A DNA stretch of 64,000 nucleotides from Natronobiforma cellulositropha (GTDB lineage Archaea; Halobacteriota; Halobacteria; Halobacteriales; Natrialbaceae), in assembly GCF_025629245.1 (NCBI RefSeq), contig NZ_JANZXN010000032.1, positions 62,001 to 126,000 of the forward strand, written 5' to 3'. Position 1 is the first letter of the stretch. The number at the start of each line of letters is the position of its first letter. This document shows positions 25,663 through 33,930 of this stretch, in pieces. The translations under genes were made by a program, and so were the position numbers. The notes under the pieces are model-generated. The model did no database searches, was not told where the DNA came from, and saw only the letters and a list, made by a program, of their open reading frames with translations.

Positions 25663-26316
25663 TCACTCGAGAAGTGTGTGTTCGATCAGTCTGCGTTCAG
25701 CCCGTCTGAGTCGCCCGCTGATCGCCGCCGACGTGACGTCGAAGTGTTCTGCGAGTTCCGTCGAGGAAATCTCCCGTGGCTGCTCGAAGTAGCCGTTTTC
25801 CGCCGCGACCTGGAGCGTTTCACGCTGTGTCTCGGTGAGTCCGTACCCACGCCTCCGAGTGTCGTCGCTGATCGAAAAGAGCCGAACGAGCCGAAAGCCG
25901 AGATCACTCTCGTCACAGACGGTGTGAAACGATTCGACGTGTGACCGGTCCGGAAACCGCAACTCGAACGTCCACTCGTCGCCGTCGAGTCGGTCGGTTC
26001 CGTGGCCGTCGACCAACATCGCGCTCGTCGACTGAATACACGAGATGAAGCCGCTCACGACGCCGTTCCACGTCGCCTTGTACAGCGTTCCACTGTCGAC
26101 GGAATCGACCGTCGTCACCTCGTCGATCGCGGTGTCACAGACGATCGCCTCCTCGACGGAGTCGGGCGCCTCTCCCCACACCCAGAAGTAGGGCATGATC
26201 TCCCGTCTCGAGGGGACGACGCGCTCGAACTCGACGCAGTCGACACCGTCTACCCGGAGCACGTCACCGAGGACGAACGATTCGGACGGAATGCTAAACG
26301 TAGCGAGGACGCTCAT
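25663..26316 (-). CDS. HTH-10 (Bat-type) DNA-binding regulator
   Basis: The ATG at 26316 gives 217 residues (MSVLATFSIPSESFVLGDVL). An N-terminal sensor-like domain (about 1-155) is followed by the HTH-10 domain (about 160-217). Its landmarks are YGLTETQRETLQVAAENGYF, the recognition segment STELAEHFDVTSAAISGRLR and RAERRLIEHTL. These are the features of the bacterio-opsin activator family. The target is unknown. It lies between HalOD1-type genes, forming a small signalling patch. Confidence 0.9.
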   Translation of the reverse strand: MSVLATFSIPSESFVLGDVLRVDGVDCVEFERVVPSRREIMPYFWVWGEAPDSVEEAIVCDTAIDEVTTVDSVDSGTLYKATWNGVVSGFISCIQSTSAMLVDGHGTDRLDGDEWTFELRFPDRSHVESFHTVCDESDLGFRLVRLFSISDDTRRRGYGLTETQRETLQVAAENGYFEQPREISSTELAEHFDVTSAAISGRLRRAERRLIEHTLLE

Positions 26317-26382
26317 GTCGGTCTCAGATTCGACGACTACGCCCAACTAGTTGTTCCTCGAGCGACCGTCCCTCCCGCTCAC

Positions 26383-26595
26383 CTAACTGAGCGAGACCTC
26401 GTAGTAGTCGGTGTACTTGACGAGGTCGCAGTCGCCGAGTTCACGCGCGAGTGCTGAATCGACCGAAATCCGTGCATCCGCCGCCGCGAGCGTCGGGAAC
26501 TGCTCTTTGACGCTCTCCTCGAGTTCGTCGTAGTGGCGGACGCTCGATTCGCGTGGGACGTCGTCTACTCGTCGCAGGTTGATGTGTGGACTCAT
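26383..26595 (-). CDS. Short hypothetical haloarchaeal protein
   Basis: The ATG at 26595 gives 70 residues (MSPHINLRRVDDVPRESSVR); longer starts run into AT-rich non-coding sequence. The body is mixed helix and strand with a tyrosine pair near the C-terminus (VKYTDYYEVSLS). No motif is recognised. An inverted repeat TGTGTA/TACACA (26601-26606, 26613-26618) lies in its leader, close to the start codon. Confidence 0.55.
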   Translation of the reverse strand: MSPHINLRRVDDVPRESSVRHYDELEESVKEQFPTLAAADARISVDSALARELGDCDLVKYTDYYEVSLS

Positions 26596-26961
26596 GGTTC
26601 TGTGTAACACGGTACACACTGGAACATCTTCAATATTTTGCTCCTGTATTTCACTAATGTTAACTAGCGAGGTGGATGTAGCGCTCGAGAGTGAACACCC
26701 GTCCACTGCCCGATCGACACCCGATAACACGATCCACTGTGCATTCGGTCACTGATCGTGGATAAACGGTGACGCTCGTCCCACCGTGCGAGACTACTCG
26801 AGGTCGTGCCCGCTCGTCGGCGCGTTCGTCGATGACAGTTCGTCAGACGGCCACCAATCGTGGTGTTCTCACACGTCGCTCGAGTGCTCCGGCGGTCTCC
26901 GAATATACGTATTAGATTCAGAGACTGTCACAGAACCTGTCTCCAGAATGGGAACAACGTT
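26596..26961. other. divergent intergenic region
   Basis: 366 bp between a short leftward gene and a rightward histidine kinase. It holds a TGTGTA/TACACA inverted repeat (26601-26618), an AT-rich segment near 26625-26660 that may be the leftward promoter, and ATACGTATTA (about 26903-26912), a plausible TATA region for the rightward kinase. No credible gene is seen. Confidence 0.45.
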
Positions 26962-28074
26962 ATGTCCGTCAGTCAACTGGGAACGGGTATGAATCGCCGG
27001 GAGCCAGAGGCTCTCATTCCCGCTGCTGTAGGGACCCTCCCGATCAACGTTGCAATCCTCGACGGCGATGGGACAATCCTGTACACGAACCGTGCATGGC
27101 AAGAGTTCGGCAAAGCGAACGCGATCGAGAGCCGACCGGACACCGTCGGCGCCAACTATCTCACAATCACCGAACGAGCGGAGACGGAGACGGCACAGAC
27201 GGCTGCCACCGGACTCGCCGAGATTTTAGCGGGCGGACGGGACCTCTTCGAGTTCGAATACCCGTGTCACTCCCCCGATACATACCGGTGGTTTCTCATG
27301 CGGGCAGCGGCGTTCGCCCACGGCGGGCACCGATACGTCGCTGTTGCACATTTCGACATCACCGACCGGTACACGTACCAGCGTCGGCTGGAAGCATCGA
27401 ACGAGCACCTCCAGCAGTTCGCCTACGTGGCCTCTCACGACTTACAAGAACCGCTCCGGATGGTCACGAGCTACCTGCAATTGCTCGAGAGACGGTACGG
27501 CGACGACCTCGACGAAGACGCCAGCGAGTTCATCCAGTTCGCCGTCGACGGTAGCGAGCGGATGAAGGCCATGATCGACGGGTTGCTCACGTACTCCAGG
27601 GTCGAAACACAGGAGCGGTCCGTCGATGCGGTCGATCTGGAGGCGGTGCTAGACGGCGTGTTGACGAACCTCGACCTACAGATCCACGAAACCGGTGCCC
27701 ACATCACCGTCGACTCGCTACCGACGGTGCGCGGTGACGCCGGCCAACTCTCCCAACTCTTCCAGAACCTGTTGGAGAACGCGCTCCAGTACAGCGGCGA
27801 GCAACAACCCCAGGTATCGATCACCGCGACGCGTGCGGCCGACGAGTGGCTCGTTTCGGTCAGTGACGAAGGGATCGGTATCGACGACGCAGACGCAGAC
27901 CAGGTATTCGAGATGTTCCAGCGCCTCCACAGCCACGAGGAGTACGAAGGGACGGGGATCGGTCTCGCAGTCTGTAAGCGAATCGTCGACTGTCACGGCG
28001 GCAAAATCTGGCTCGAGTCGACCCCGGGCCACGGCTCGACGTTCTCGTTTACGCTTCCACCAGCCGGGGTGTGA
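26962..28074 (+). CDS. PAS-domain sensor histidine kinase
   Basis: A cytosolic kinase of 370 residues from the ATG at 26962; the ATG at 26989 (MNRREPEALIPAAVG) is equally possible. A PAS domain (about 18-135) precedes a HisKA domain with the intact H-box VASHDLQEPLRMVTSYLQLL. The ATPase domain shows the N-box FQNLLENALQYS, G1 DEGIGID, the F-box EMFQRLH and G2 GTGIGLAVCKRIVDCHGG. All catalytic elements are present, in contrast to the kinase-like protein at 8218-10095. No cognate response regulator is adjacent, which is usual in haloarchaea. Confidence 0.93.
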   Translation: MSVSQLGTGMNRREPEALIPAAVGTLPINVAILDGDGTILYTNRAWQEFGKANAIESRPDTVGANYLTITERAETETAQTAATGLAEILAGGRDLFEFEYPCHSPDTYRWFLMRAAAFAHGGHRYVAVAHFDITDRYTYQRRLEASNEHLQQFAYVASHDLQEPLRMVTSYLQLLERRYGDDLDEDASEFIQFAVDGSERMKAMIDGLLTYSRVETQERSVDAVDLEAVLDGVLTNLDLQIHETGAHITVDSLPTVRGDAGQLSQLFQNLLENALQYSGEQQPQVSITATRAADEWLVSVSDEGIGIDDADADQVFEMFQRLHSHEEYEGTGIGLAVCKRIVDCHGGKIWLESTPGHGSTFSFTLPPAGV

Positions 28075-28130
28075 CCGCTCGCTCGAGAACCGGTTCACGC
28101 TGTCAAGGTCTCTCTCGCTCACAACAGTTC

Positions 28131-28165
28131 GCTCGCAGTAAAATGCTCCGTCTGGGATTTGAACC
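28131..28165. repeat. 35-bp partial copy of the tRNA-Glu 3' end (attachment-site scar)
   Basis: Identical over 35 bp to 28259-28293. It contains the last 22 nt of the tRNA (T-arm 3' strand and acceptor strand) plus 13 nt of trailer. Such a duplication downstream of an intact tRNA is what is left when an integrative element enters at a tRNA gene and most of it is later lost. Only 93 bp lie between the copies. Confidence 0.7.
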
Positions 28166-28258
28166 ACCTGAAGACGGTCCTGCTCGCTCACTTCGTTCGC
28201 TGCGCGGGCTGCGACTTCCGTCATTCAAATCCAGGGTCGCATTCACTGCTCGCGAGTT

Positions 28259-28293
28259 GCTCGCAGTAAAATGCTCCGTCTGGGATTTGAACC
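28259..28293. repeat. intact attachment-site copy inside tRNA-Glu
   Basis: The partner of the repeat at 28131-28165, overlapping the tRNA 3' end (28272-28293) and its 13-nt trailer. Integration at this end would leave the tRNA functional. Confidence 0.7.
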
Positions 28294-28346
28294 CAGGTCA
28301 TCGGCTCGAAAGGCCGAAATGATTGGCCGGACTACACCAACGGAGC
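28272..28346 (-). tRNA. tRNA-Glu (anticodon TTC)
   Basis: The minus strand folds as a 75-nt tRNA. The acceptor arm is GCTCCGT with ACGGAGC and discriminator A. TGGTGTAGTCCGGCCAATCA forms the haloarchaeal D-arm region. The anticodon stem TCGGC/GCCGA encloses loop CTTTCGA with anticodon TTC, and the T-loop is GTTTGAATC between CTGGG and CCCAG. CCA is not encoded. The D-arm sequence is the one found in other haloarchaeal tRNA-Glu genes. Confidence 0.95.
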
Positions 28347-28540
28347 TATCCCTCGAGTCCCACCCAGCACCCTCCATGGTGGGTGAGGGGCCGAACCCGA
28401 GGGGGCTAACAACCATCCGTTGTCTCGGGCTAGTAAAAAGCGTTCCGTTCCGTGCCGGACGGTGCCAGGGACTGACACCCTGGGGTCCCGTCGCTACCGC
28501 GAGGCGAACCCTTTTCGACCTCGTCGCCCAAGCGAGGGGC

Positions 28541-29245
28541 ATGACCGTCAGATTCGACCCGCTCACCGTCGACTGGCTCGGCTACGCGACCGTCCGCCTC
28601 GAGGCCCAGACGGGGGCGGTCGTCTACATGGACCCCGGACGCTACGGCGTCCTCGACGACTACGATGCCCGTGACGGCGACCTGGTGCTCGTCACGCACG
28701 ACCACCACTACGACCCTGACGGGATTCGCCGCGTCGCCCGCGAGGACGCGCTCGTCGTGGTGTACGAGGAAGTCGACGCAGACCGGATCGACCGCGACGT
28801 CGAGCCACCGGAGGACCTCCCGTACACCGTCGAACGCGTCGGGACCGACGAGGTGTTCGCCGTCGGCGCGCTCGACCTGTTCACCACGCCCGCGTACAAT
28901 CATCCCGACGGGCGAAACGTCCGCGACGGTGAGCCGATCCATCCCGAAGGCTTCGGCTGTGGCTTCGCGGTGACGATGGACGGCGTCACCGCCTTCTGGC
29001 CCGGCGACTCGGACGTCCTCGAGTACCACACGGAGATGGAGGTCGACCTCTTCGTGCCCTCGATCGCCAGCAACTACACGATGAACCGCCACGAGGCCGC
29101 CGACCTCGCCGAGACGCTCGACCCACGGCTGGTCGTCCCCGTCCACTACGACACATTCGAGGCGCTCGAGGCCGACGCCGAGGCGTTCGCCGTCGACGTG
29201 GCGACGCGCGGGATTCCGGTCGCCCTCGAGACGCCCGAACAGTAG
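28541..29245 (+). CDS. MBL-fold metallo-hydrolase
   Basis: The ATG at 28541 gives 234 residues (MTVRFDPLTVDWLGYATVRL); the open frame further upstream crosses the tRNA and is not coding. Metal-binding motif H-x-H-x2-D is seen in VTHDHHYDPDG, further ligands in PAYNHPDGRN and WPGDSDVLEY, and a C-terminal His in VVPVHYDTF. This resembles the UPF0173-like branch of the metallo-beta-lactamase fold. The substrate is unknown. Confidence 0.9.
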   Translation: MTVRFDPLTVDWLGYATVRLEAQTGAVVYMDPGRYGVLDDYDARDGDLVLVTHDHHYDPDGIRRVAREDALVVVYEEVDADRIDRDVEPPEDLPYTVERVGTDEVFAVGALDLFTTPAYNHPDGRNVRDGEPIHPEGFGCGFAVTMDGVTAFWPGDSDVLEYHTEMEVDLFVPSIASNYTMNRHEAADLAETLDPRLVVPVHYDTFEALEADAEAFAVDVATRGIPVALETPEQ

Positions 29246-29338
29246 GCACGTCACGCCCGGAAGTGTGCCGTCCGGTTTTCGTCGCGCCCGAAGCCAGATG
29301 CCGAAAGTATTAGTTGTGTCGTTGTCCTGTTCTCGGAT

Positions 29339-30289
29339 ATGAGCCGTGACCGCCCCGACTCCTCCACCGGGGACGCCTCGCCATCGTACTGTACGAACTG
29401 CGGCGAGGCGCTCACGGCGTCGATGAACTTCTGTCCGAACTGCGGGGCCGACTGCTCGGCGATGCACCGCCCGAAACGCACCTCCGTCTCCGACCGCGAG
29501 GTCCTCGAGTACCGCATCGAGAAGGCACTCGCGGCAGGCTGGGAACTCGAGACCGACGAGGGCGACCACGCGGTGATGGTCAGACGTGACTTCGGTACGA
29601 TGGGTGCTCACTTCTTCACCGCGCTGTTTACGTTCGCGCTCACCCTGGGCGCTGGCAACGCACTGCTGGCGCTCTACTGTTACTACGTCGCCGCCGAGCG
29701 CATCGTCCTCTGGCCCGACTACGTCGACACCGCTGGCACCTCCTCGAGTGCCCGTTCCAGTAGCGGGTCACACTCGCAGACGATCGCCAGCGTCCTGCTC
29801 CTCTGGCTCGCCATCGCCTTCGCCATCGGCGTCTCGCTGCTGGTTTCCTCGCCACTCGTCGCCGGGTTGCTCTACGGCGTCGCGTTCGCGCTCGCGCTCA
29901 CCGCCGTCGGTCTCCTGCCACCGGTACGTGCGAGACTGGCGAACCGGCGCTCGCTCACGGACTTCGGCTGGGTTCGCTCGGTCGAAGAGGAGGCGATCAC
30001 CGCACCCGACGAGCCGTGTACGAGCTGTGGCTGTGCCATCGAGGAGGGCGTCGCCCGCACCTACCAGAAGGAGTTCGCCCTCTTCGGCGTCCCGCTCACG
30101 ACTGACCGAGGGGGGACGAACCACTACTGTCGGCGCTGTCTCCAGGCCGAGTTCGAGCCGTCGACGGTGGCCGACGAGACGCCTGGCCTCACCGATTCGG
30201 CCTCACTCGAGTCGACAACCGAACCGTCGCTCGACGCTGCAACGGCTCGCGAGTCGACCGAAACGGATGCAGAACCCGAACGCGAGTGA
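29339..30289 (+). CDS. Zinc-ribbon membrane protein
   Basis: The protein has 316 residues. An N-terminal double knuckle CTNCGEALTASMNFCPNCG (18-36) is followed by a small alpha/beta segment (about 50-85), two hydrophobic regions (about 90-120 and 142-200) and a second knuckle set CTSCGCAIEEG ... CRRC (about 224-265). The acidic tail is low-complexity. Such proteins are common in haloarchaea; function is not known. It ends one base before the convergent top6A. Confidence 0.8.
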   Translation: MSRDRPDSSTGDASPSYCTNCGEALTASMNFCPNCGADCSAMHRPKRTSVSDREVLEYRIEKALAAGWELETDEGDHAVMVRRDFGTMGAHFFTALFTFALTLGAGNALLALYCYYVAAERIVLWPDYVDTAGTSSSARSSSGSHSQTIASVLLLWLAIAFAIGVSLLVSSPLVAGLLYGVAFALALTAVGLLPPVRARLANRRSLTDFGWVRSVEEEAITAPDEPCTSCGCAIEEGVARTYQKEFALFGVPLTTDRGGTNHYCRRCLQAEFEPSTVADETPGLTDSASLESTTEPSLDAATARESTETDAEPERE

Positions 30290-31381
30290 TCAGATGATGC
30301 CCATCGCCGAGAGCCGTTCGGGGAGGTAGGTGTCGGTGACGAAGTCCAGACCGTAGGAGGCGAGCGCCTGCTGTTCTGCCTTCTTCTCGATTTCGAGCTG
30401 GAGTTCGATCTGCTCTTCCCAGTAGTCGGTCTGGAAGCGGGGGTCCTCGAGTTCGCTCTCTAAGGCGTTCGTATCGGAGTCGCTGAGCGGGTCGGTCGGC
30501 AGGTCGTACTCGACGATGTCTTCGGGCTGGATGCCGATGTACTGGGCTTCGGGGGTCGCGAGGTACTCCGAGAGGTGGGCGGATTTGATCGAGCCGTAGG
30601 CGACCGAGCCGTAGATGCGATAGGACCAGGGGTCGCCGTCGGCGAAGACCGTGACCGGAATCTCGAGTTCGTCGTGGAGGCGTTTGATGATCCGTCGGGT
30701 CGCGCGCGCTGGCTGGCCGCCGAGGTGGACGATGAGCGCGCCGTAGTCCTCGTCGAAGCCGTTCTCGACCAGCCGGTCGCGCATTCCGCCGGTCTCGACC
30801 GCCAAGATGAACTCGGCGTCGTGGTCGAGAAACTCGATGGTGTCGGGATTGTTCGGAATCTGGTAGCCACCCTCGCCGACGTCCTCCTGACAGTGGATTT
30901 CGCGCTCGCCACGGCGGGTCTGCTCGAGGAGGTGGAGCGGGCCGAGGACGGTCGCCCCCGACTCCTCGGGGCGCATGTGGAAGTCCTCGCGCGTGACCGC
31001 GGAGACGATCTCTAAGTCCTCGATCAGCTGGTTCGACTCGTCCTGGTCGTTGAAGTGGGCGTTCTCGTTGTCCCAGCTCTCGGAGATGTAGTAGAGTTCA
31101 CGCAGCGTCGACGAGCGGTTCTCCTCGAGCTGGTGGGCGAGGAACTCGATGGTGTAGACGGCCTTCAGGAGCTTTCTCGCCCCGGCAACGGAGTTCGCAG
31201 AGCGTCTCGAGGTGCGGTCGCCGTAGACCCACACGCCGAGGTCCTCGTCGAGTTCGATGTTGCTCTTGGTTCGCGTCGGGACGTCCATGTGGGGAATCTC
31301 CCCCAGCTGGAACTGGTCGTAAAACTGTGCAGCGAGGTCGATCAGTTGCTCGCGTGCCTGCTGGTCTGTCTCTGTGCTCAT
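30290..31381 (-). CDS. top6A: DNA topoisomerase VI subunit A
   Basis: The Spo11-like cleavage subunit of topoisomerase VI, a type IIB enzyme that relaxes and decatenates DNA. The 363-residue frame has the catalytic tyrosine region [12 protein letters not shown] (about 93-104) in the winged-helix domain. The TOPRIM domain has [14 protein letters not shown] and the acidic [20 protein letters not shown]. The start follows the top6B stop by one base (TAATATG). Confidence 0.97.
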   Translation of the reverse strand: MSTETDQQAREQLIDLAAQFYDQFQLGEIPHMDVPTRTKSNIELDEDLGVWVYGDRTSRRSANSVAGARKLLKAVYTIEFLAHQLEENRSSTLRELYYISESWDNENAHFNDQDESNQLIEDLEIVSAVTREDFHMRPEESGATVLGPLHLLEQTRRGEREIHCQEDVGEGGYQIPNNPDTIEFLDHDAEFILAVETGGMRDRLVENGFDEDYGALIVHLGGQPARATRRIIKRLHDELEIPVTVFADGDPWSYRIYGSVAYGSIKSAHLSEYLATPEAQYIGIQPEDIVEYDLPTDPLSDSDTNALESELEDPRFQTDYWEEQIELQLEIEKKAEQQALASYGLDFVTDTYLPERLSAMGII

Positions 31382-31382
31382 A

Positions 31383-33821
31383 TTAGTTCTCCGTCACCGT
31401 CAGTTTCTCGCTCTCGACACCCTTGACGTCGACGTCGAACGCAGCGTCGCTCGAGACGTCGTAGCTGAGCGCACTCTCCTCGCCGCCGCCGACGGTCGGG
31501 TTCCAGGAGACGAACCACTCGCCGTCCATCTCGACGACGCTCGCGCCGTCGCTCAGGTTCGTCGGTTCGGCGGTGACGATGTCGGTGATCTCGAGTGACT
31601 CGTTCGTACTCGAGTGGTTCTCGACGACGAGTTTGACGGCCTGGCCGTCGCCGTTGGTCTCTACGTGGCGCTCGACGAGGACGTTGTTCATGATGCGGGC
31701 GATGGCGTCGTCGATGTTCGGCTCCGGATTGCCGGTCACCTCGGCGACTTTCGTCGCCATCTCGGGGAGGATCGCCCCGAGGACGGTCTGTTTCTGTCGG
31801 CGCTTTTGCATCGAGCGGCGCTTGTTCAGGTAGCGTTTCAGCTCTCTGGACGCCTCGCGGATCGCGAGTTCGATCTCGTCTTCGATCTCGGGGACGTTCG
31901 CGACCGCGTCTTTCGACTCGCTCGTGAAGGGGACGTTCGTCGAGGCGACGTGGACCATGATGACGACGGGTCCGTTCGGGACGCCGCTGCCACCTGGCTG
32001 GTCGAGACCGTAGTTGCGCCAGCCGATCCGTTTGACGACGTCGGTCGTCGCACACGCCCCGCGCTGGTAGACCAGCGGGACGCGGTTGGCGAAACGGAGG
32101 ATGTTCGCGCTCCCTTCCGCCTCCAACTCGCCGCCGTAGGCGATGCCCGCCTCGACGACGAACGGATCGCCACCGGAGACGCCTGCGTCCCTGGTCGCCG
32201 CGGCGTAGAAGTCCGCGTCGAACTCCTTTCTGAGCCCCGCCTCGATGAGGTCGGCCGAGATGGGCGAGAGACAGCGCGTCGGCGGTGCCATGATGTCCGT
32301 CGCGCGCATCCCCTCGACGAGGTCGCTCGCGCCGTCGCGGTCGTCGGCGAGTTCGCGCACGAGCGGCGGGTCGTCGGGGACGGTGACCATTACCGCCCAG
32401 ACCGCCTCGACGACGTTCTCACGCGCAGTCTCTCCGAAGGTGACGTCGTCGTACTCCTCGGTGAGCTCCGCCGCCCGGTCGACGAACGCCTCGAGCGTCT
32501 TCTCGGTGAGTCGGTGTCGCTGATCCTCCTCGTCGGCGAACTTCCCCGCGAGGCGGACGGCGAAGGCGTGGACGACCTCGTCGTCCTTGCGCGTACTCGT
32601 CGCGCCGTCGACCAGGTCGTAGAGGTCCCCGACGAGGCGACTCTCCTCGAGAGCGTCGTCGGCTTCCTCCTCGAGCCCGCAGGTCGCTCCCCAGGCGGCC
32701 TCGACGGCGTTCTCCCGGACCGTCGTGCCGAAGGTCGTTCCGGTGTCGGCTTCGACCGCGTCGGCGCTCGCGTCGACGGCCGCCACCAGTTCGTGGTGAC
32801 TGACTCGCTCGCGACTCGAGAGGTCGTCGTCGATGCCGTCGGCGAAGGCGGCGGTCGCCTCCTGGCCCTTGTTGACGGTGGCTTCGGTGACGGCGCTCGA
32901 GACGCTTCTCTCGTGGCCCGCCGGCGGTCGCCAGGTCATCTCGCGGCCGAAGTGGCGGTCGCGGAAGGCGTCGATGACGCTCTCGGCGGTCTTCTTGCCC
33001 ACGCGGGTGAACTCGTTCTGGAGGAAGCCCGAGACCGAGTGGGAGTCGGTCGCGTTCAACATCTTGATCACGGTGCCGAGTTCGACGCCGTGTGGGTGGG
33101 GCCGAATCTCTTCGGTCTCCTCGGGGAGCTGGTCGGTCGCGCGCTCGAATTTGAAGTGTTCCTGTGGCTCTCTGAGTTCCAGACGCGCGTGAGGGTTGAC
33201 GACCGCCGTGTGCTTGATGTAATCGTGGAGCTGCTGGCGGGCGCGCATGTTGGCCTCCATCTCGAGGTCGATGCGCGTTCCGTGGGGGCGGTCCCAGCGG
33301 GTCGCCTTCTCGACGCTGATCTCGGGTTCGTTCTCGTCGGTGTCGATGATGAGTTCGAAGTACTCGGCCTGGGCGGCCCCCTGGGTTCGGCTGGTGATCT
33401 TCGCGGGTTTCCCGCTGGTCAGCTGCGAGTAGAGGACGGCCGCCGAGATACCGATCCCCTGCTGACCCCGGGCCTGTTCGCGCCGGTGAAAGCGAGAGCC
33501 GTAGAGCAGTTTCCCGAAGACCTTCGGCAGCGATTCTTTCGTGAGACCGGGACCATTGTCCTCGACGATCAGCCGGTAGTAGTCTCCCTCCTCTCTGATT
33601 TCGACGTAGATATCCGGGAGAATGCCGGCCTCTTCGGCGGCGTCCAGGGCGTTGTCGACGGCCTCTTTGACGGCCGTCACGAGGCCTCGAGCGCCGCTGT
33701 CGAAGCCGAGCATGTGTTTGTTCTTCTCGAAGAACTCGGCGATGGAGATCGCTCGCTGATTCGAAGCGAGCTCTTCGGCGATCCCCGGCTCGTCGCCGAG
33801 TGTCGACTGGAGCGACGTCAT
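31383..33821 (-). CDS. top6B: DNA topoisomerase VI subunit B
   Basis: The GHKL-ATPase subunit of topoisomerase VI. In its 812 residues the N-box is [14 protein letters not shown] (53-66), G1 DNGPGL (88-93) and G2 [15 protein letters not shown] (119-133). The H2TH region follows, with the transducer in the C-terminal half ([20 protein letters not shown]). Residues about 303-490 are an insertion relative to crenarchaeal enzymes of about 530 residues. It contains two similar segments, [19 protein letters not shown] (362-380) and [19 protein letters not shown] (460-478). It is the first gene of the leftward top6B-top6A pair. Confidence 0.97.
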   Translation of the reverse strand: MTSLQSTLGDEPGIAEELASNQRAISIAEFFEKNKHMLGFDSGARGLVTAVKEAVDNALDAAEEAGILPDIYVEIREEGDYYRLIVEDNGPGLTKESLPKVFGKLLYGSRFHRREQARGQQGIGISAAVLYSQLTSGKPAKITSRTQGAAQAEYFELIIDTDENEPEISVEKATRWDRPHGTRIDLEMEANMRARQQLHDYIKHTAVVNPHARLELREPQEHFKFERATDQLPEETEEIRPHPHGVELGTVIKMLNATDSHSVSGFLQNEFTRVGKKTAESVIDAFRDRHFGREMTWRPPAGHERSVSSAVTEATVNKGQEATAAFADGIDDDLSSRERVSHHELVAAVDASADAVEADTGTTFGTTVRENAVEAAWGATCGLEEEADDALEESRLVGDLYDLVDGATSTRKDDEVVHAFAVRLAGKFADEEDQRHRLTEKTLEAFVDRAAELTEEYDDVTFGETARENVVEAVWAVMVTVPDDPPLVRELADDRDGASDLVEGMRATDIMAPPTRCLSPISADLIEAGLRKEFDADFYAAATRDAGVSGGDPFVVEAGIAYGGELEAEGSANILRFANRVPLVYQRGACATTDVVKRIGWRNYGLDQPGGSGVPNGPVVIMVHVASTNVPFTSESKDAVANVPEIEDEIELAIREASRELKRYLNKRRSMQKRRQKQTVLGAILPEMATKVAEVTGNPEPNIDDAIARIMNNVLVERHVETNGDGQAVKLVVENHSSTNESLEITDIVTAEPTNLSDGASVVEMDGEWFVSWNPTVGGGEESALSYDVSSDAAFDVDVKGVESEKLTVTEN

Positions 33822-33930
33822 CGCCTCTACTACTAATGGGAGGGCTAAAAGGTGTGCGTTACCGGAGTGAAAGTGAACTGTTGCGTCGGTGGCCAGCGTG
33901 GGACCTCAGGTACCGCTGTGTGCGTTTCGA

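Noticed and set aside
28271-28540. N-terminal extension of the MBL-fold protein
   Set aside because: The extension is translated tRNA-Glu antisense and spacer; the conserved fold starts at the ATG at 28541.
31614-33836. 740-codon open frame antisense to top6B
   Set aside because: Same artefact as over purL; the top6B motifs on the other strand are unmistakable.
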